Positions 1-7,373 of a stretch of DNA of 15,638 bases are shown one piece after another. Numbering within the stretch: the first letter of the stretch is position 1; each line of letters starts with the position of its first letter. Below the pieces are notes generated by a model. The model had not been told where the DNA came from and ran no database searches. It saw only the letters and a program-made list of their open reading frames with translations. The translations under genes were made by a program, and so were the position numbers. The DNA lies in assembly GCA_905207425.1 (NCBI GenBank), contig CAJLLB010000032.1, positions 1-15,638 of the forward strand. Direction: 5' to 3'. Origin of the DNA: an uncultured Collinsella sp. (GTDB taxonomy: Bacteria > Actinomycetota > Coriobacteriia > Coriobacteriales > Coriobacteriaceae).

Positions 1-2736
1 CCCTGCCGTATCGACTTTTTCGGCGACGAGGTGGAGTCTATCCGCCGTTTCGACATCGCTTCGCAGCTCTCCACGGAGAAGCTCGAACAGGTGGAGATAG
101 TGCCGGACATGAAGGGGAGCGTAAGCGCCGGCCACAGCGTGTCGCTTCCGGAGTTTGCCGGCGAAGCCGTGTGGTGGGCCGACGACCTGAGCCATACGCT
201 GCGCCGGGTGGACGACATCCGTAAAAAGATGCTGGCCGAGGCCGATGCGCCCGAACGGGTGGATGCACGTGTGACGAGTGCCCGGCAGTTGTCGTCGGCG
301 CTGGAGGACAGGACGCTGCTGCTGCGGGGGGACGGCCCGAAGGAGCTGTCCGCCTCCCGTACGGTCGTTTTCGATACCCTGCCGCAGCCCGCTTTCAATA
401 AACGTTATGAGCTGCTTGCCAAAGATATACATGACCGAAGCGAAGCGGGTTACAAAGTCTGCATCCTTTCCGATAACAAGGCGCAGATAGAGCGCTTGGG
501 GAATATCTTCGCATCGGAAGGATTCCCGAAGGTGAAGTTCGCGGCACTTCCCGTCACCCTGCACGAAGGTTTCGTGGACAACGGGCTCCGGCTTTGTCTC
601 TATACCGACCACCAGTTGTTCGAACGCTATCAGCGTTATTCGCTTCGGGGTGAGATAGACCGCAGTCAGGCACTTACCGTGGCGGAGCTGAACGAGTTGA
701 AGCCGGGCGACTACGTGGTGCACGCCACTCACGGCATCGCGCTCTTTAGCGAGATCGCGCGCCAGGAAGTGGGCGGCAAGGAGCGCGACTACTTTTTGCT
801 GGAATATGCCGACGGCGACAAGCTCTACGTGCCGCTCGAGCAGGTCGACCGCATCACGCGCTACGTTGGCCCCGACGGCGACAAGCCGCGCCTGACCAGG
901 CTCAACACCGCCGACTGGACGCGGGCTACCAACAAGGCGCGCAAGAATGCCAAAAAGCTGGCGTTTGACCTGGTCGACCTGTATACACGCCGCTCGTCGA
1001 TTACCGGTATCGCCTGCCCGCCCGACACGCCCGAGCAGATCGAGATGGAGGAGAGCTTTCCCTACGACGAGACGCGCGACCAGCTGGAGGCTATTGCCGA
1101 CATCAAGGCCGACATGGAAGCGCCCAAGCCCATGGACCGCCTGCTGTGCGGCGACGTGGGCTTTGGCAAGACCGAGGTTGCCCTGCGCGCGGCGTTTAAG
1201 TGCGTGGACTCCGGCCGCCAGGTCATGGTGCTCTGCCCCACGACCATTCTGGCCCAGCAGCACTATGAGACGTTCTTTGAGCGCTTTGCCCCGTTTGGCC
1301 TCGAGGTCGAAGTGCTCAGCCGCTTCCGCACCCCGGCGCAGCAAAAGCGCGCGCTTAAGGCGTTTGCCGAGGGCACGATCGACGTGCTCATCGGCACGCA
1401 CCGCTTGCTTTCTGCCGACGTGAACCCCAAGAACCTGGGCATGGTGATCATCGACGAGGAGCAGCGCTTTGGTGTGCATCACAAGGAGCAGCTCAAGAAC
1501 CTGCGCGAGCAAATCGACGTGCTCACGCTCTCGGCAACGCCTATTCCGCGAACCATGCAGATGGCCACGAGCGGCGTGCGCGACATGAGCCTGATCACCA
1601 CGCCGCCGACCGGGCGTCGTCCCGTGATCGTGCACGTGGGGGAGTACGACCCCGACGTGGTGAGTGCGGCGATTCGCCTGGAGGTGGGCCGCGGCGGCCA
1701 GGTGTACTACGTGTCCAACCGCGTCAAGACCATCGACGATGCCGTGGCGCGCGTGCACGAGGCCGCGCCCGAGGCGCGCGTGGGTGTGGCACACGGCAAG
1801 ATGAGCCCCCGCGAGGTCGAGGACGTGATGATCGAGTTCGCGACCAAGAAGATCGACGTGCTTATCGCCACGACCATCGTGGAGAGCGGCATCGACAACT
1901 CGACCGCCAACACACTGATCATCGAGGACTCGCAGCGCCTAGGTCTGGCGCAGCTCTACCAGCTCAAGGGCCGTGTGGGCCGCTCTGCCACGCAGGCCTA
2001 TGCGTACTTTATGTTCCCGGGCGAGCTGCCGCTTACCGAGGAGGCTACGGCACGCCTGACCGCACTTTCCGAGTTTCAGGACCTGGGCAGCGGCATGCGC
2101 ATCGCCATGCGTGACCTGGAGATCCGTGGTGCCGGCTCGCTCATGGGCGCCGAGCAGCACGGCAACCTGTCGAGTGTGGGCTTTGACCTGTTTACGCAGA
2201 TGCTGGGGCAGGCCGTGGCCGAGGCGCGCGGCGACGACGATGCCGGCGTGGAGGCGGCGAGCGTGGGCATTAACCTGCCGGCCGACTACTTCTTGTCCGA
2301 GGAGTACATGCCGGCGGTGGACCAGCGCGTGCTCGTGTACCGCAAGCTCGCTGCGGCTGAGGACCTGGAGAGTATCGACGAGGTGCAGGAGGAGACCGAG
2401 GCCGCGCATGGCGAACTGCCGTTGGCGGGACTCAACCTGTTCAACCGCGCGCGCATCCGTATTCGCGGCGAGCGCCTGGGGCTCGAGAGCGTCACGCTCA
2501 GTGGTGGACGCATTACCTTCCTGGGGGTTGACGTTCCCAAGAAGGTGGCCTTTGAGTTCAAGAATCGCTATGGCGCGGTGAACTTCCCCAAGAGCCGCAA
2601 GCTATCGGTGCCCTACAAGGCGGGCGCCGGCGCGGGCAGCGGCCTGGGTCGCGGTCTCGACGCCAACGACGGCACCGGCCCCGTGGCGGCCGCGCTCATG
2701 CTGCTGCAACAGCTGGGTGCCAGCGACGACGACTAA
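1..2736 (+). CDS. mfd: Transcription-repair coupling factor Mfd, 5' partial and chimeric
   Basis: Mfd is a DNA translocase that removes RNA polymerase stalled at lesions and recruits UvrA. The frame is open from base 1, so the GTG at 31 is internal; the first codons read RIDFFGDEVESIRRFD, from the UvrB-homology region. Roughly 150-200 N-terminal residues lie outside the window. Numbering codons from base 1, the RNA-polymerase-interacting domain starts near residue 235 (GDYVVHATHGI). The Walker A motif is GDVGFGKTE with Lys390, and the DEEQ box begins at Asp485. SATPIPRTMQM, ATTIVESGIDN and the GRVGRS helicase motif follow, then a TRCF C-terminal domain. Up to about base 700 the protein resembles Bacteroidetes Mfd (FNKRYELL, TLHEGFVDNGL, YTDHQLFERY) and uses four ATA Ile codons out of ten. 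After that it is actinobacterial-like and I find no ATA among about 30 Ile codons. The identity is very sure; the two-part origin is discussed in the findings. Confidence 0.93.
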   Translation, partial: PCRIDFFGDEVESIRRFDIASQLSTEKLEQVEIVPDMKGSVSAGHSVSLPEFAGEAVWWADDLSHTLRRVDDIRKKMLAEADAPERVDARVTSARQLSSALEDRTLLLRGDGPKELSASRTVVFDTLPQPAFNKRYELLAKDIHDRSEAGYKVCILSDNKAQIERLGNIFASEGFPKVKFAALPVTLHEGFVDNGLRLCLYTDHQLFERYQRYSLRGEIDRSQALTVAELNELKPGDYVVHATHGIALFSEIARQEVGGKERDYFLLEYADGDKLYVPLEQVDRITRYVGPDGDKPRLTRLNTADWTRATNKARKNAKKLAFDLVDLYTRRSSITGIACPPDTPEQIEMEESFPYDETRDQLEAIADIKADMEAPKPMDRLLCGDVGFGKTEVALRAAFKCVDSGRQVMVLCPTTILAQQHYETFFERFAPFGLEVEVLSRFRTPAQQKRALKAFAEGTIDVLIGTHRLLSADVNPKNLGMVIIDEEQRFGVHHKEQLKNLREQIDVLTLSATPIPRTMQMATSGVRDMSLITTPPTGRRPVIVHVGEYDPDVVSAAIRLEVGRGGQVYYVSNRVKTIDDAVARVHEAAPEARVGVAHGKMSPREVEDVMIEFATKKIDVLIATTIVESGIDNSTANTLIIEDSQRLGLAQLYQLKGRVGRSATQAYAYFMFPGELPLTEEATARLTALSEFQDLGSGMRIAMRDLEIRGAGSLMGAEQHGNLSSVGFDLFTQMLGQAVAEARGDDDAGVEAASVGINLPADYFLSEEYMPAVDQRVLVYRKLAAAEDLESIDEVQEETEAAHGELPLAGLNLFNRARIRIRGERLGLESVTLSGGRITFLGVDVPKKVAFEFKNRYGAVNFPKSRKLSVPYKAGAGAGSGLGRGLDANDGTGPVAAALMLLQQLGASDDD

Positions 2737-2792
2737 CGGGTCGACGCTGCAAACGCCCCATTTGGGCAATCTGGCTCCATCGAAAGGAAAGC

Positions 2793-3656
2793 ATGTTCGG
2801 ATACATCTACAAGAAAGATGTCGCCATGATCGCGGTTGTCCTGTGTCTTTGTCTGGGCGTGGGCAGTTTCTTCGATTATCAGATCTCGAGCGCGCTGTTC
2901 AATATCGGCAGCATGTACGGTCGCTTTATCGAGGCCGCCGGCGAGCTGCCGTTCGAGCTGACGGCGAGCATCGCGGGCGTTATGCTCGTGCGCGCGGTGC
3001 GTCCCGACTCCAGGGGAAGCAAATGGCTCGCCGTGCTCGGCATCCTCGTCAATGTTGGCCTGACCGGCTACGAGATCGTCTCGTCCCTGAAGGTTGGCGG
3101 CAAACTCATCGCTGTTCAGTTGGTGCTGACATTTGTGCTGGTTATCGCCGCCAACCTTATCGTCTATCGCCTCACGCGCACGACCGAGTCCGACGAGCTC
3201 ACGCGCTGGGCGTTGATGGTGCTTGCCGTGTGGGTCGCTCAGGCCATTATCCTCAACGTGATCGTCAAGCCGCTGTGGTCGCGTCCGCGCATGCGCGTGA
3301 TCGAGGTGACGCAGGGGCTCGATTTTCAGCCGTGGTGGGTGATCGGCAACCCCGACAAGTGGTCCTTTATTGCCGCCGGCGTGATTAAGGACGGCTTCAA
3401 GTCGTTTGCGAGCGGACACACGGCGCACGCGGCGATCGGTCTTATGCTCGCCGGGCTTCCCGCGACGGCCTTTAAGGAAAAGCCGTCGCGCCGCCGGGTG
3501 GTCTTTTGGACGGCGGCTGTGGTCGCGGCGCTCGTCGCGTTTGGCCGCATCGTGATCGGAGCGCACTTTTTGAGTGACGTGAGCTGCGGTTTTGCTCTGG
3601 TACTGGCACTTGAGTGTCTTGCCGCGCGCATTGCCTATCCCAACGGCGTACAATAA
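2793..3656 (+). CDS. PAP2-family membrane phosphatase
   Basis: This is a 287-residue, very hydrophobic protein with about six membrane segments, probably a lipid or isoprenyl phosphate phosphatase of the PAP2 superfamily. The three PAP2 signature blocks can be seen in order. Block 1 is KPLWSRPRMR from Lys159, where the last RP of the classical motif is RM. Block 2 is ASGH with His209, in place of the usual PSGH. Block 3 is GRIVIGAHFLSD, with Arg252, nucleophile His258 and Asp262. The catalytic residues are therefore present although flanking positions vary. The ATG at 2793 is preceded by AAAGGAAA. The gene starts 56 bp after mfd and ends 45 bp before the aldolase-family gene, so a common transcript is possible. 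The substrate cannot be inferred: undecaprenyl pyrophosphate, phosphatidylglycerophosphate or another lipid phosphate are all possible. Confidence 0.82.
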   Translation: MFGYIYKKDVAMIAVVLCLCLGVGSFFDYQISSALFNIGSMYGRFIEAAGELPFELTASIAGVMLVRAVRPDSRGSKWLAVLGILVNVGLTGYEIVSSLKVGGKLIAVQLVLTFVLVIAANLIVYRLTRTTESDELTRWALMVLAVWVAQAIILNVIVKPLWSRPRMRVIEVTQGLDFQPWWVIGNPDKWSFIAAGVIKDGFKSFASGHTAHAAIGLMLAGLPATAFKEKPSRRRVVFWTAAVVAALVAFGRIVIGAHFLSDVSCGFALVLALECLAARIAYPNGVQ

Positions 3657-3701
3657 CTCCGTTTGAATCATCTGACCGATACCCGGTAAGAGAGGATTGC
3701 C

Positions 3702-4727
3702 ATGCTCGCGTTTAACAACGACTATTCCCACGGCGCACATCCGGCAGTGCTGCAGGCACTCGTCGACACCAACATGGAGCCGCAGCCCGGCTACGGTACC
3801 GATGCGCACACCGAGCGTGCCAAGCAGCTTATCCGCGAGGCCTGTCAGGCCCCCGATGCCGACGTGTTTTTTCTGGTGGGCGGTACGCAGGCCAACGCGA
3901 CGGTGATCGACATGCTGCTTGCGCCCTACGAGGGCGTCGTTGCCGCCGAGACTGGCCACGTCGCCTGTCACGAGGCGGGCGCCATCGAGTTTGGCGGCCA
4001 CAAGGTGCTCACCATCCCCGGCTACGAGGGCAAGATGCACGCCGAGGACCTCGAGAACTATATCCAGGTGTTCTACGAAAACGAGAGCTACGAGCACACG
4101 GTGTTCCCGGGCGCCGTGTACGTGAGCCTGTCGACCGAGTACGGCACGCTGTATTCCAAGGCCGAGCTCGCGGCGATTCATGCGGTGTGCCAGAAGCGTG
4201 AGATTCCGCTGTTTGTGGACGGCGCCCGCCTGGCCTATGCGCTGGCGGCAGATGAGTGCGACATTACCCTGCCCGAGCTGGCGCAGCTGTGCGACGTGTT
4301 CTACATCGGCGGCACCAAGTGCGGCGCGCTCTGCGGCGAGGCCGTGGTGTTTTGCGGCATGCACGCTCCGGCGCATCCCATTCCGCGCATTAAGCAGCAC
4401 GGCGCGCTGTTGGTCAAGGGCCGCCTGACGGGCGTCCAGTTTGAGGCGCTCTTTACCGACGGCCTGTATTTTGAGATTGGTCGACAGGCGATTGAGACGG
4501 CCCAGGCGCTACGCCGTGTGCTGCACGAGCGCGGTTACCAGTTCTTTTTGGAGACGCCCACGAACCAGCAGTTCGTGATTCTGCCCAACGAGGACATGGC
4601 TCGCATTCGCGAGCATGCCTCGATCGAGTACTGGGAAAAGTACGACGAGACCCACACGGTGGTGCGTTTTTGCACCAGCTGGGCAACGACGCAGGAGGAC
4701 ATCGACGCGTTGGCGGCTGTCCTGTAG
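3702..4727 (+). CDS. PLP-dependent threonine aldolase / beta-eliminating lyase family protein
   Basis: This 341-residue protein of the fold-type I PLP family resembles low-specificity L-threonine aldolase (LtaE), which splits L-threonine or L-allo-threonine into glycine and acetaldehyde. It opens with FNNDYSHGAHPAVLQAL, the family's typical N-terminus. GGTQANATV forms the phosphate-binding region and TGHVACHEAGAIE includes the ring-stacking His. Asp173 in FVDGARL pairs with the pyridine nitrogen, and Lys206 in IGGTKCG is the expected Schiff-base lysine. The length is normal for the family. The ATG at 3702 follows AGAGGA with good spacing, and a stem-loop terminator follows the stop. Related proteins include other beta-eliminating lyases, so the exact substrate is uncertain. 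I see no link to the sugar locus downstream. Confidence 0.83.
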   Translation: MLAFNNDYSHGAHPAVLQALVDTNMEPQPGYGTDAHTERAKQLIREACQAPDADVFFLVGGTQANATVIDMLLAPYEGVVAAETGHVACHEAGAIEFGGHKVLTIPGYEGKMHAEDLENYIQVFYENESYEHTVFPGAVYVSLSTEYGTLYSKAELAAIHAVCQKREIPLFVDGARLAYALAADECDITLPELAQLCDVFYIGGTKCGALCGEAVVFCGMHAPAHPIPRIKQHGALLVKGRLTGVQFEALFTDGLYFEIGRQAIETAQALRRVLHERGYQFFLETPTNQQFVILPNEDMARIREHASIEYWEKYDETHTVVRFCTSWATTQEDIDALAAVL

Positions 4728-4745
4728 CCTGATGTAATGACGAGG

Positions 4746-4788
4746 GGCCGCCTTGCGCTGGGTTTGGCGCAGGGTGGCCTTTGCTTTT
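4746..4788 (+). terminator. Intrinsic terminator after the aldolase-family gene
   Basis: GGCCGCCTTGCGC (4746-4758) pairs with GCGCAGGGTGGCC (4767-4779) over 13 bp, including two G-U pairs, around an 8-nt loop. The T-rich tail TTTGCTTTT follows. The tail runs directly into the ribosome-binding region of the next gene, so that gene probably has its own weak promoter or relies on readthrough. Confidence 0.75.
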
Positions 4789-4804
4789 GGGGGAGAAGGG
4801 TTGT

Positions 4805-5395
4805 ATGACCGAGATGTCCGAGCCGACGATTCGCCTGGCGACGCCCGAAGACGCGCCGGCGTTGCTTGCCATCTATGAGCCGTATGTGCGCCAGACGGCG
4901 ATTACCTGCGAATACGAGGTGCCGAGCGTTGAGGAGTTCGCCGGGCGCATCGAGCGCACGCTCAAGCGCTATCCGTATCTGGTGATGGAACTGGACGGGC
5001 GTCCGGTAGGCTATGCCTATGTGAGTCCGCTCAACAGCCGCGAGGCATACGACTGGTCGGTCGAGACATCGATCTACCTGGCGCGTGATGTGCGCCACGG
5101 CGGGCTGGGCCGCAAGCTGCATGACGCGCTTAAGCAATGCCTGATCGCGATGGGTATCACCAACATGTGCGCCCTCATCGCCGTGCCGCACGACAAGGAC
5201 GATGAGTACCTGACGCACAACAGCCAGGACTTCCATGCCCATATGGGGTATCGCCTGGTGGGCGCCTTCGATCGCTGCGCCCAAAAGTTCGGCCGCTGGT
5301 ACGACATGTGCTGGATGGAGTTGGTCCTAGCCGAGCGCGTCCCCAACCAACCCAAACCAACCTGGTTCCCCGACCTCCTCAAACCTACCATTTAG
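4805..5395 (+). CDS. GNAT-family N-acetyltransferase (phosphinothricin-acetyltransferase-like)
   Basis: This 196-residue single-domain GNAT enzyme would transfer an acetyl group from acetyl-CoA to a small amine. IRLATPEDAPALLAIYEPYV at the start and ITCEYEVPS, then YAYVSPLNSREAYDWSVETS, match the phosphinothricin acetyltransferase (Pat) subgroup. The CoA-binding stretch is RHGGLGRKLHDAL, and the fold continues through FHAHMGYRLVGAFDRCAQKFGRWYDMCWME. The frame is open upstream to a TTG at 4781, but the ATG at 4805 has a GGGGGAGAAGG ribosome-binding site just before it and is preferred. The last codons (LLKPTI) and the stop lie inside a short hairpin repeat that also borders the stop of the convergent regulator gene. 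Physiological substrates of such enzymes are often unknown; methionine sulfoximine and other amino-acid analogues are known for some relatives. Confidence 0.85.
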   Translation: MTEMSEPTIRLATPEDAPALLAIYEPYVRQTAITCEYEVPSVEEFAGRIERTLKRYPYLVMELDGRPVGYAYVSPLNSREAYDWSVETSIYLARDVRHGGLGRKLHDALKQCLIAMGITNMCALIAVPHDKDDEYLTHNSQDFHAHMGYRLVGAFDRCAQKFGRWYDMCWMELVLAERVPNQPKPTWFPDLLKPTI

Positions 5396-5419
5396 GGACA
5401 GGTTTATTTTGGCAGGTTA
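5381..5419. repeat. Hairpin repeat, copy A (between convergent genes)
   Basis: AACCTACCA (5382-5390) and TGGCAGGTT (5410-5418) form a 9-bp inverted repeat with one wobble, enclosing GGGACAGGTTTATTT-type sequence. Read on the minus strand, it matches the copies near 12729 and 14863 at about 29 and 28 of 36 positions. The stop codons of both flanking convergent genes fall in it, so it may act as a shared bidirectional terminator or be a REP-like dispersed element. Confidence 0.6.
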
Positions 5420-6139
5420 GCCGATGGGCTCGGTGTATTTGGCACGGTCGGTGCGCTGGATGCGCTTGGAGACATGGAGCGGTCGGCCGTCGGTGTCGTA
5501 CACGTAGTCGGTGATCAGGATCAGCGCCTGCCCGCGCCCAACGTTGAGCAAAAACGCCTCGTTTTGCGAGGCATAGCACACCTCAAAGGTCTTATGTCCC
5601 TGTGCCGGCGCGCGATGGAATTCCTGGCGCAGCGTGGCGTAGAGCGAACCGTTGATATCGCGATCGATGAGTGCTTCAAAGCTCGGTGGTAGATAGGTGG
5701 TCTCCAGGCACAGCGGCGCATCGTCCAGATAACGCAGGCGGACAAGTTTGACGAGCTTGCTGCCCACGGCGACATCGAAGAACTTGGCCGCATTGCCCGC
5801 GGCCTTGGCAAAGCCCGAGTCCACCGTGCGCGTGGTGGGCTTCATACCCTGACCCTGGACCTGTGTCGTGTAGCTCGAAAACATCAGGTTGTTCTCGTGG
5901 AGTGCCGGCGTGTCGGCCACAAAGGCGCCACGCCCGCGCTCGGTGCGCACCAGGCCCTCGTCAACGAGCACCTTAAGGGCGTGGCGTACGGTGCTGCGCG
6001 ACAGCCCCGATTCGTCCATGAGTTCCATCTCGGACGGCAGCTTGTCTCCGCGCGCGTAGGTGCCGGAGGCGATGCGGTCGCGCAGCATGCCCGCCAAGCG
6101 CTCGTATTGGGTCAGTCTCTTTTTAGATGAAGCGTTCAT
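5417..6139 (-). CDS. GntR family (HutC subfamily) transcriptional regulator with UTRA domain
   Basis: This is a 240-residue regulator. The N-terminal winged helix (about residues 10-75) shows the GntR pattern: YERLAGMLRDRIASGTYARG, KLPSEMELMDESGLSRSTVR, then LVDEGLVRTERGRGAFV. The UTRA effector-binding domain (about 95-235) contains LVKLVRLRYLDDAPLCLETT and ends with ADGRPL-like YDTDGRPLHVSK, typical of the HutC group that senses phosphosugars or related ligands. The gene is divergent from the SIS-domain gene at 6345, with 205 bp between them. Repeated TGTAT-type sites lie beside both starts, so it probably controls itself and that gene. The ATG at 6139 has only a weak ribosome-binding site (AGGTTGATC). 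The family is clear; the ligand (perhaps a phosphorylated glycated amine) is inferred from context. Confidence 0.9.
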   Translation of the reverse strand: MNASSKKRLTQYERLAGMLRDRIASGTYARGDKLPSEMELMDESGLSRSTVRHALKVLVDEGLVRTERGRGAFVADTPALHENNLMFSSYTTQVQGQGMKPTTRTVDSGFAKAAGNAAKFFDVAVGSKLVKLVRLRYLDDAPLCLETTYLPPSFEALIDRDINGSLYATLRQEFHRAPAQGHKTFEVCYASQNEAFLLNVGRGQALILITDYVYDTDGRPLHVSKRIQRTDRAKYTEPIG

Positions 6140-6148
6140 GCGATCAAC

Positions 6149-6168
6149 CTGTATCTAACCTGTATGCG
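6149..6168. promoter_or_regulatory. Candidate operator 1 (GntR1 side)
   Basis: CTGTATCTAACCTGTATGCG lies 10 bp upstream of the GntR1 start and matches the 20-mer at 6288 at 16 of 20 positions. It contains two TGTAT units 11 bp apart. On the minus strand it overlaps a possible GntR1 promoter: -35 TTGATT (6174-6179) and -10 TAGATA (6152-6157), with a 16-bp spacer. Autorepression is the simplest reading. A perfect 13-bp palindrome, TGTATTCAATACA, follows at 6183-6195. Confidence 0.5.
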
Positions 6169-6182
6169 TATCTAATCAAGCA

Positions 6183-6195
6183 TGTATTCAATACA
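6183..6195. promoter_or_regulatory. TGTATTCAATACA palindrome
   Basis: This is a perfect 6+1+6 inverted repeat in the divergent GntR1/SIS1 intergenic region. It shares the TGTAT core with the two flanking 20-bp sites, so it may be the best single regulator-binding site of the cluster. The TGTAT..ATACA form resembles known operators of HutC-type sugar regulators, but assigning it to GntR1 is inference. Confidence 0.45.
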
Positions 6196-6287
6196 ACAAC
6201 AAAACCGCTGGTATCAAGTTATCGAAAACCGTATCAGCAAATTTTTTAAGACAAATATAGCATACAACTAGTCGACATAACCAAAAC

Positions 6288-6307
6288 ATGTATGTAACTT
6301 GTATGCC
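6288..6307. promoter_or_regulatory. Candidate operator 2 (SIS1 side)
   Basis: ATGTATGTAACTTGTATGCC repeats the 6149 site at 16 of 20 positions, in the same orientation, 139 bp downstream and 37 bp before the SIS1 start. The inverted octamer GCATACAA at 6260-6267 mirrors TTGTATGC at 6299-6306. Together these suggest cooperative binding or looping by the divergent regulator. No convincing sigma70 promoter can be assigned here by eye. Confidence 0.5.
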
Positions 6308-6344
6308 ATCGAGAGCATCAAACGAGAAGAAAGGCTGATGCACG

Positions 6345-7337
6345 ATGACTACTCAGGAACAGGTTAAGGACGTCGTCTCCCAGGTTTTGGCCGACAAGGC
6401 AGACAAGGGCGGCATCAAGCGCGTCGTGTGGATTGGCGCCGGCGGATCCAACGGCGGCAACTATCCTGCCCAGTACTTTATGGAGCACGAGGCCACGCAG
6501 GTCGTGAGCTCCAGCTACACCAGCAATGAGTTCGTGCACGCCACGCCCGCCTATGTCAACGAGAACACCCTGACCGTCGTCGTGTCCATGCGCGGCACCA
6601 AGGAGACCATCGTCGCCGCCCAGGTCGCCAAGGACCACGGCGCCAGCACCATCGCCATCTATGTCGATGAGTCCGGCCTCACCGAGGTCTGCGACTACAA
6701 GATTCAGTATGACAGCCTGGCCGTCGACGAGTCTTGCATGGGCCGTACCAACTCCGCCGTCGTGACCATGATCGCCATGGAGCTTACGCAGCAGACCGAG
6801 GGCTATGCCGAGTATGAGACCGCTATGGCCGCCTTCGACCTGGTTGACCCCATCTATCGCAAGGCCGTCGAGTACACCCGTCCGCTCGCCGCCAAGTGGG
6901 CCGAGCAAAACGCCGACAAGCCCTGCATCAACGTGATGGCTCAGGGTCCGCTCTTTGGTGCCGCCTACGTCTTTAGCATCTGCAACGTGCAGGAGATGCT
7001 GCAGATCGACTCCTGCACCATCAACACCTGCGACTTCTTCCACGGCCCCTTCGAGATCCTGGACAAGCGCACCTCGCTGTTCCAGCTCATCAGCGTCGGC
7101 CGCAGCCGCTGCAACGACGAGCGCGGCATCCGCTTCGTCAACCAGTACGGTGGCGAGCGCGTCTATCAGCTCGACGCCAAGGAGCTCGGCCTCAACGACA
7201 TCAAGGACAGCGTGAGCGAGTACTTCAATCACCTGATTTTTGCCCCGATCCTCAACAACGTGTACATGCGTGCGCTCTCTGCCGTCACCCACAAGGACTA
7301 CATGACGCGCCGCTACATGTGGAAGCTGGACTACTAG
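6345..7337 (+). CDS. SIS-domain protein, glycated-amine 6-phosphate deglycase-like (SIS1)
   Basis: This 330-residue protein has two SIS (sugar isomerase) folds and is related to fructoselysine-6-phosphate deglycase FrlB, GfrE/GfrF and FraB. These enzymes cleave phosphorylated Amadori-type compounds to a hexose 6-phosphate and a free amino acid. The first SIS loop is IGAGGSNGGN and the phosphate-binding loop is VSMRGTKETI. The second fold carries Glu217 (VQEMLQ) and His233 (FFHGPFE). Their 16-residue spacing equals that of GlmS Glu488/His504 and FraB Glu214/His230, so the catalytic pair appears intact. It ends MTRRYMWKLDY, as does the second SIS protein of this window. It differs in having CDFFHGP where most relatives have GE(F/Y)xHGP. 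The ATG at 6345 has AGAAAGG upstream; an ATG at 6338 is out of frame. It appears to be transcribed alone, followed by a large hairpin. The substrate is not determined. Confidence 0.82.
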   Translation: MTTQEQVKDVVSQVLADKADKGGIKRVVWIGAGGSNGGNYPAQYFMEHEATQVVSSSYTSNEFVHATPAYVNENTLTVVVSMRGTKETIVAAQVAKDHGASTIAIYVDESGLTEVCDYKIQYDSLAVDESCMGRTNSAVVTMIAMELTQQTEGYAEYETAMAAFDLVDPIYRKAVEYTRPLAAKWAEQNADKPCINVMAQGPLFGAAYVFSICNVQEMLQIDSCTINTCDFFHGPFEILDKRTSLFQLISVGRSRCNDERGIRFVNQYGGERVYQLDAKELGLNDIKDSVSEYFNHLIFAPILNNVYMRALSAVTHKDYMTRRYMWKLDY

Positions 7338-7373
7338 GGGATAGAGCGGCCTAACAGCTCGATGTCCTCATAA

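Noticed and set aside
31..33. GTG as the start of mfd
   Set aside because: The frame is open to base 1 and the upstream codons (RIDFFGDE) belong to the conserved Mfd sequence, so the gene starts outside the window.
1..700. Genuine horizontal transfer of an mfd segment
   Set aside because: Not excluded, but an in-frame inter-phylum swap within an essential-type motif, at the very edge of a window, is better explained by misassembly.
2733..4400. A 555-residue open frame on the minus strand opposite the PAP2 and aldolase-family genes
   Set aside because: The translation is rich in His, Arg and Gln without domains, while the + strand genes have intact motifs, starts and ribosome-binding sites.
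4781..4783. TTG as the start of the GNAT gene
   Set aside because: It lies in the T tail of the preceding terminator and upstream of the ribosome-binding site; ATG 4805 fits the family N-terminus.
6140..6344. A small RNA or leader peptide in the GntR1/SIS1 gap
   Set aside because: The region is AT-rich with regulator-like repeats, and no short frame with a credible ribosome-binding site or stable hairpin with a T tail was found.
6318..7292. A 324-residue minus-strand frame opposite SIS1
   Set aside because: It is Gly/Val/Asp-rich and repetitive, typical of the complement of a biased GC-rich gene; the SIS protein on the + strand is certain.
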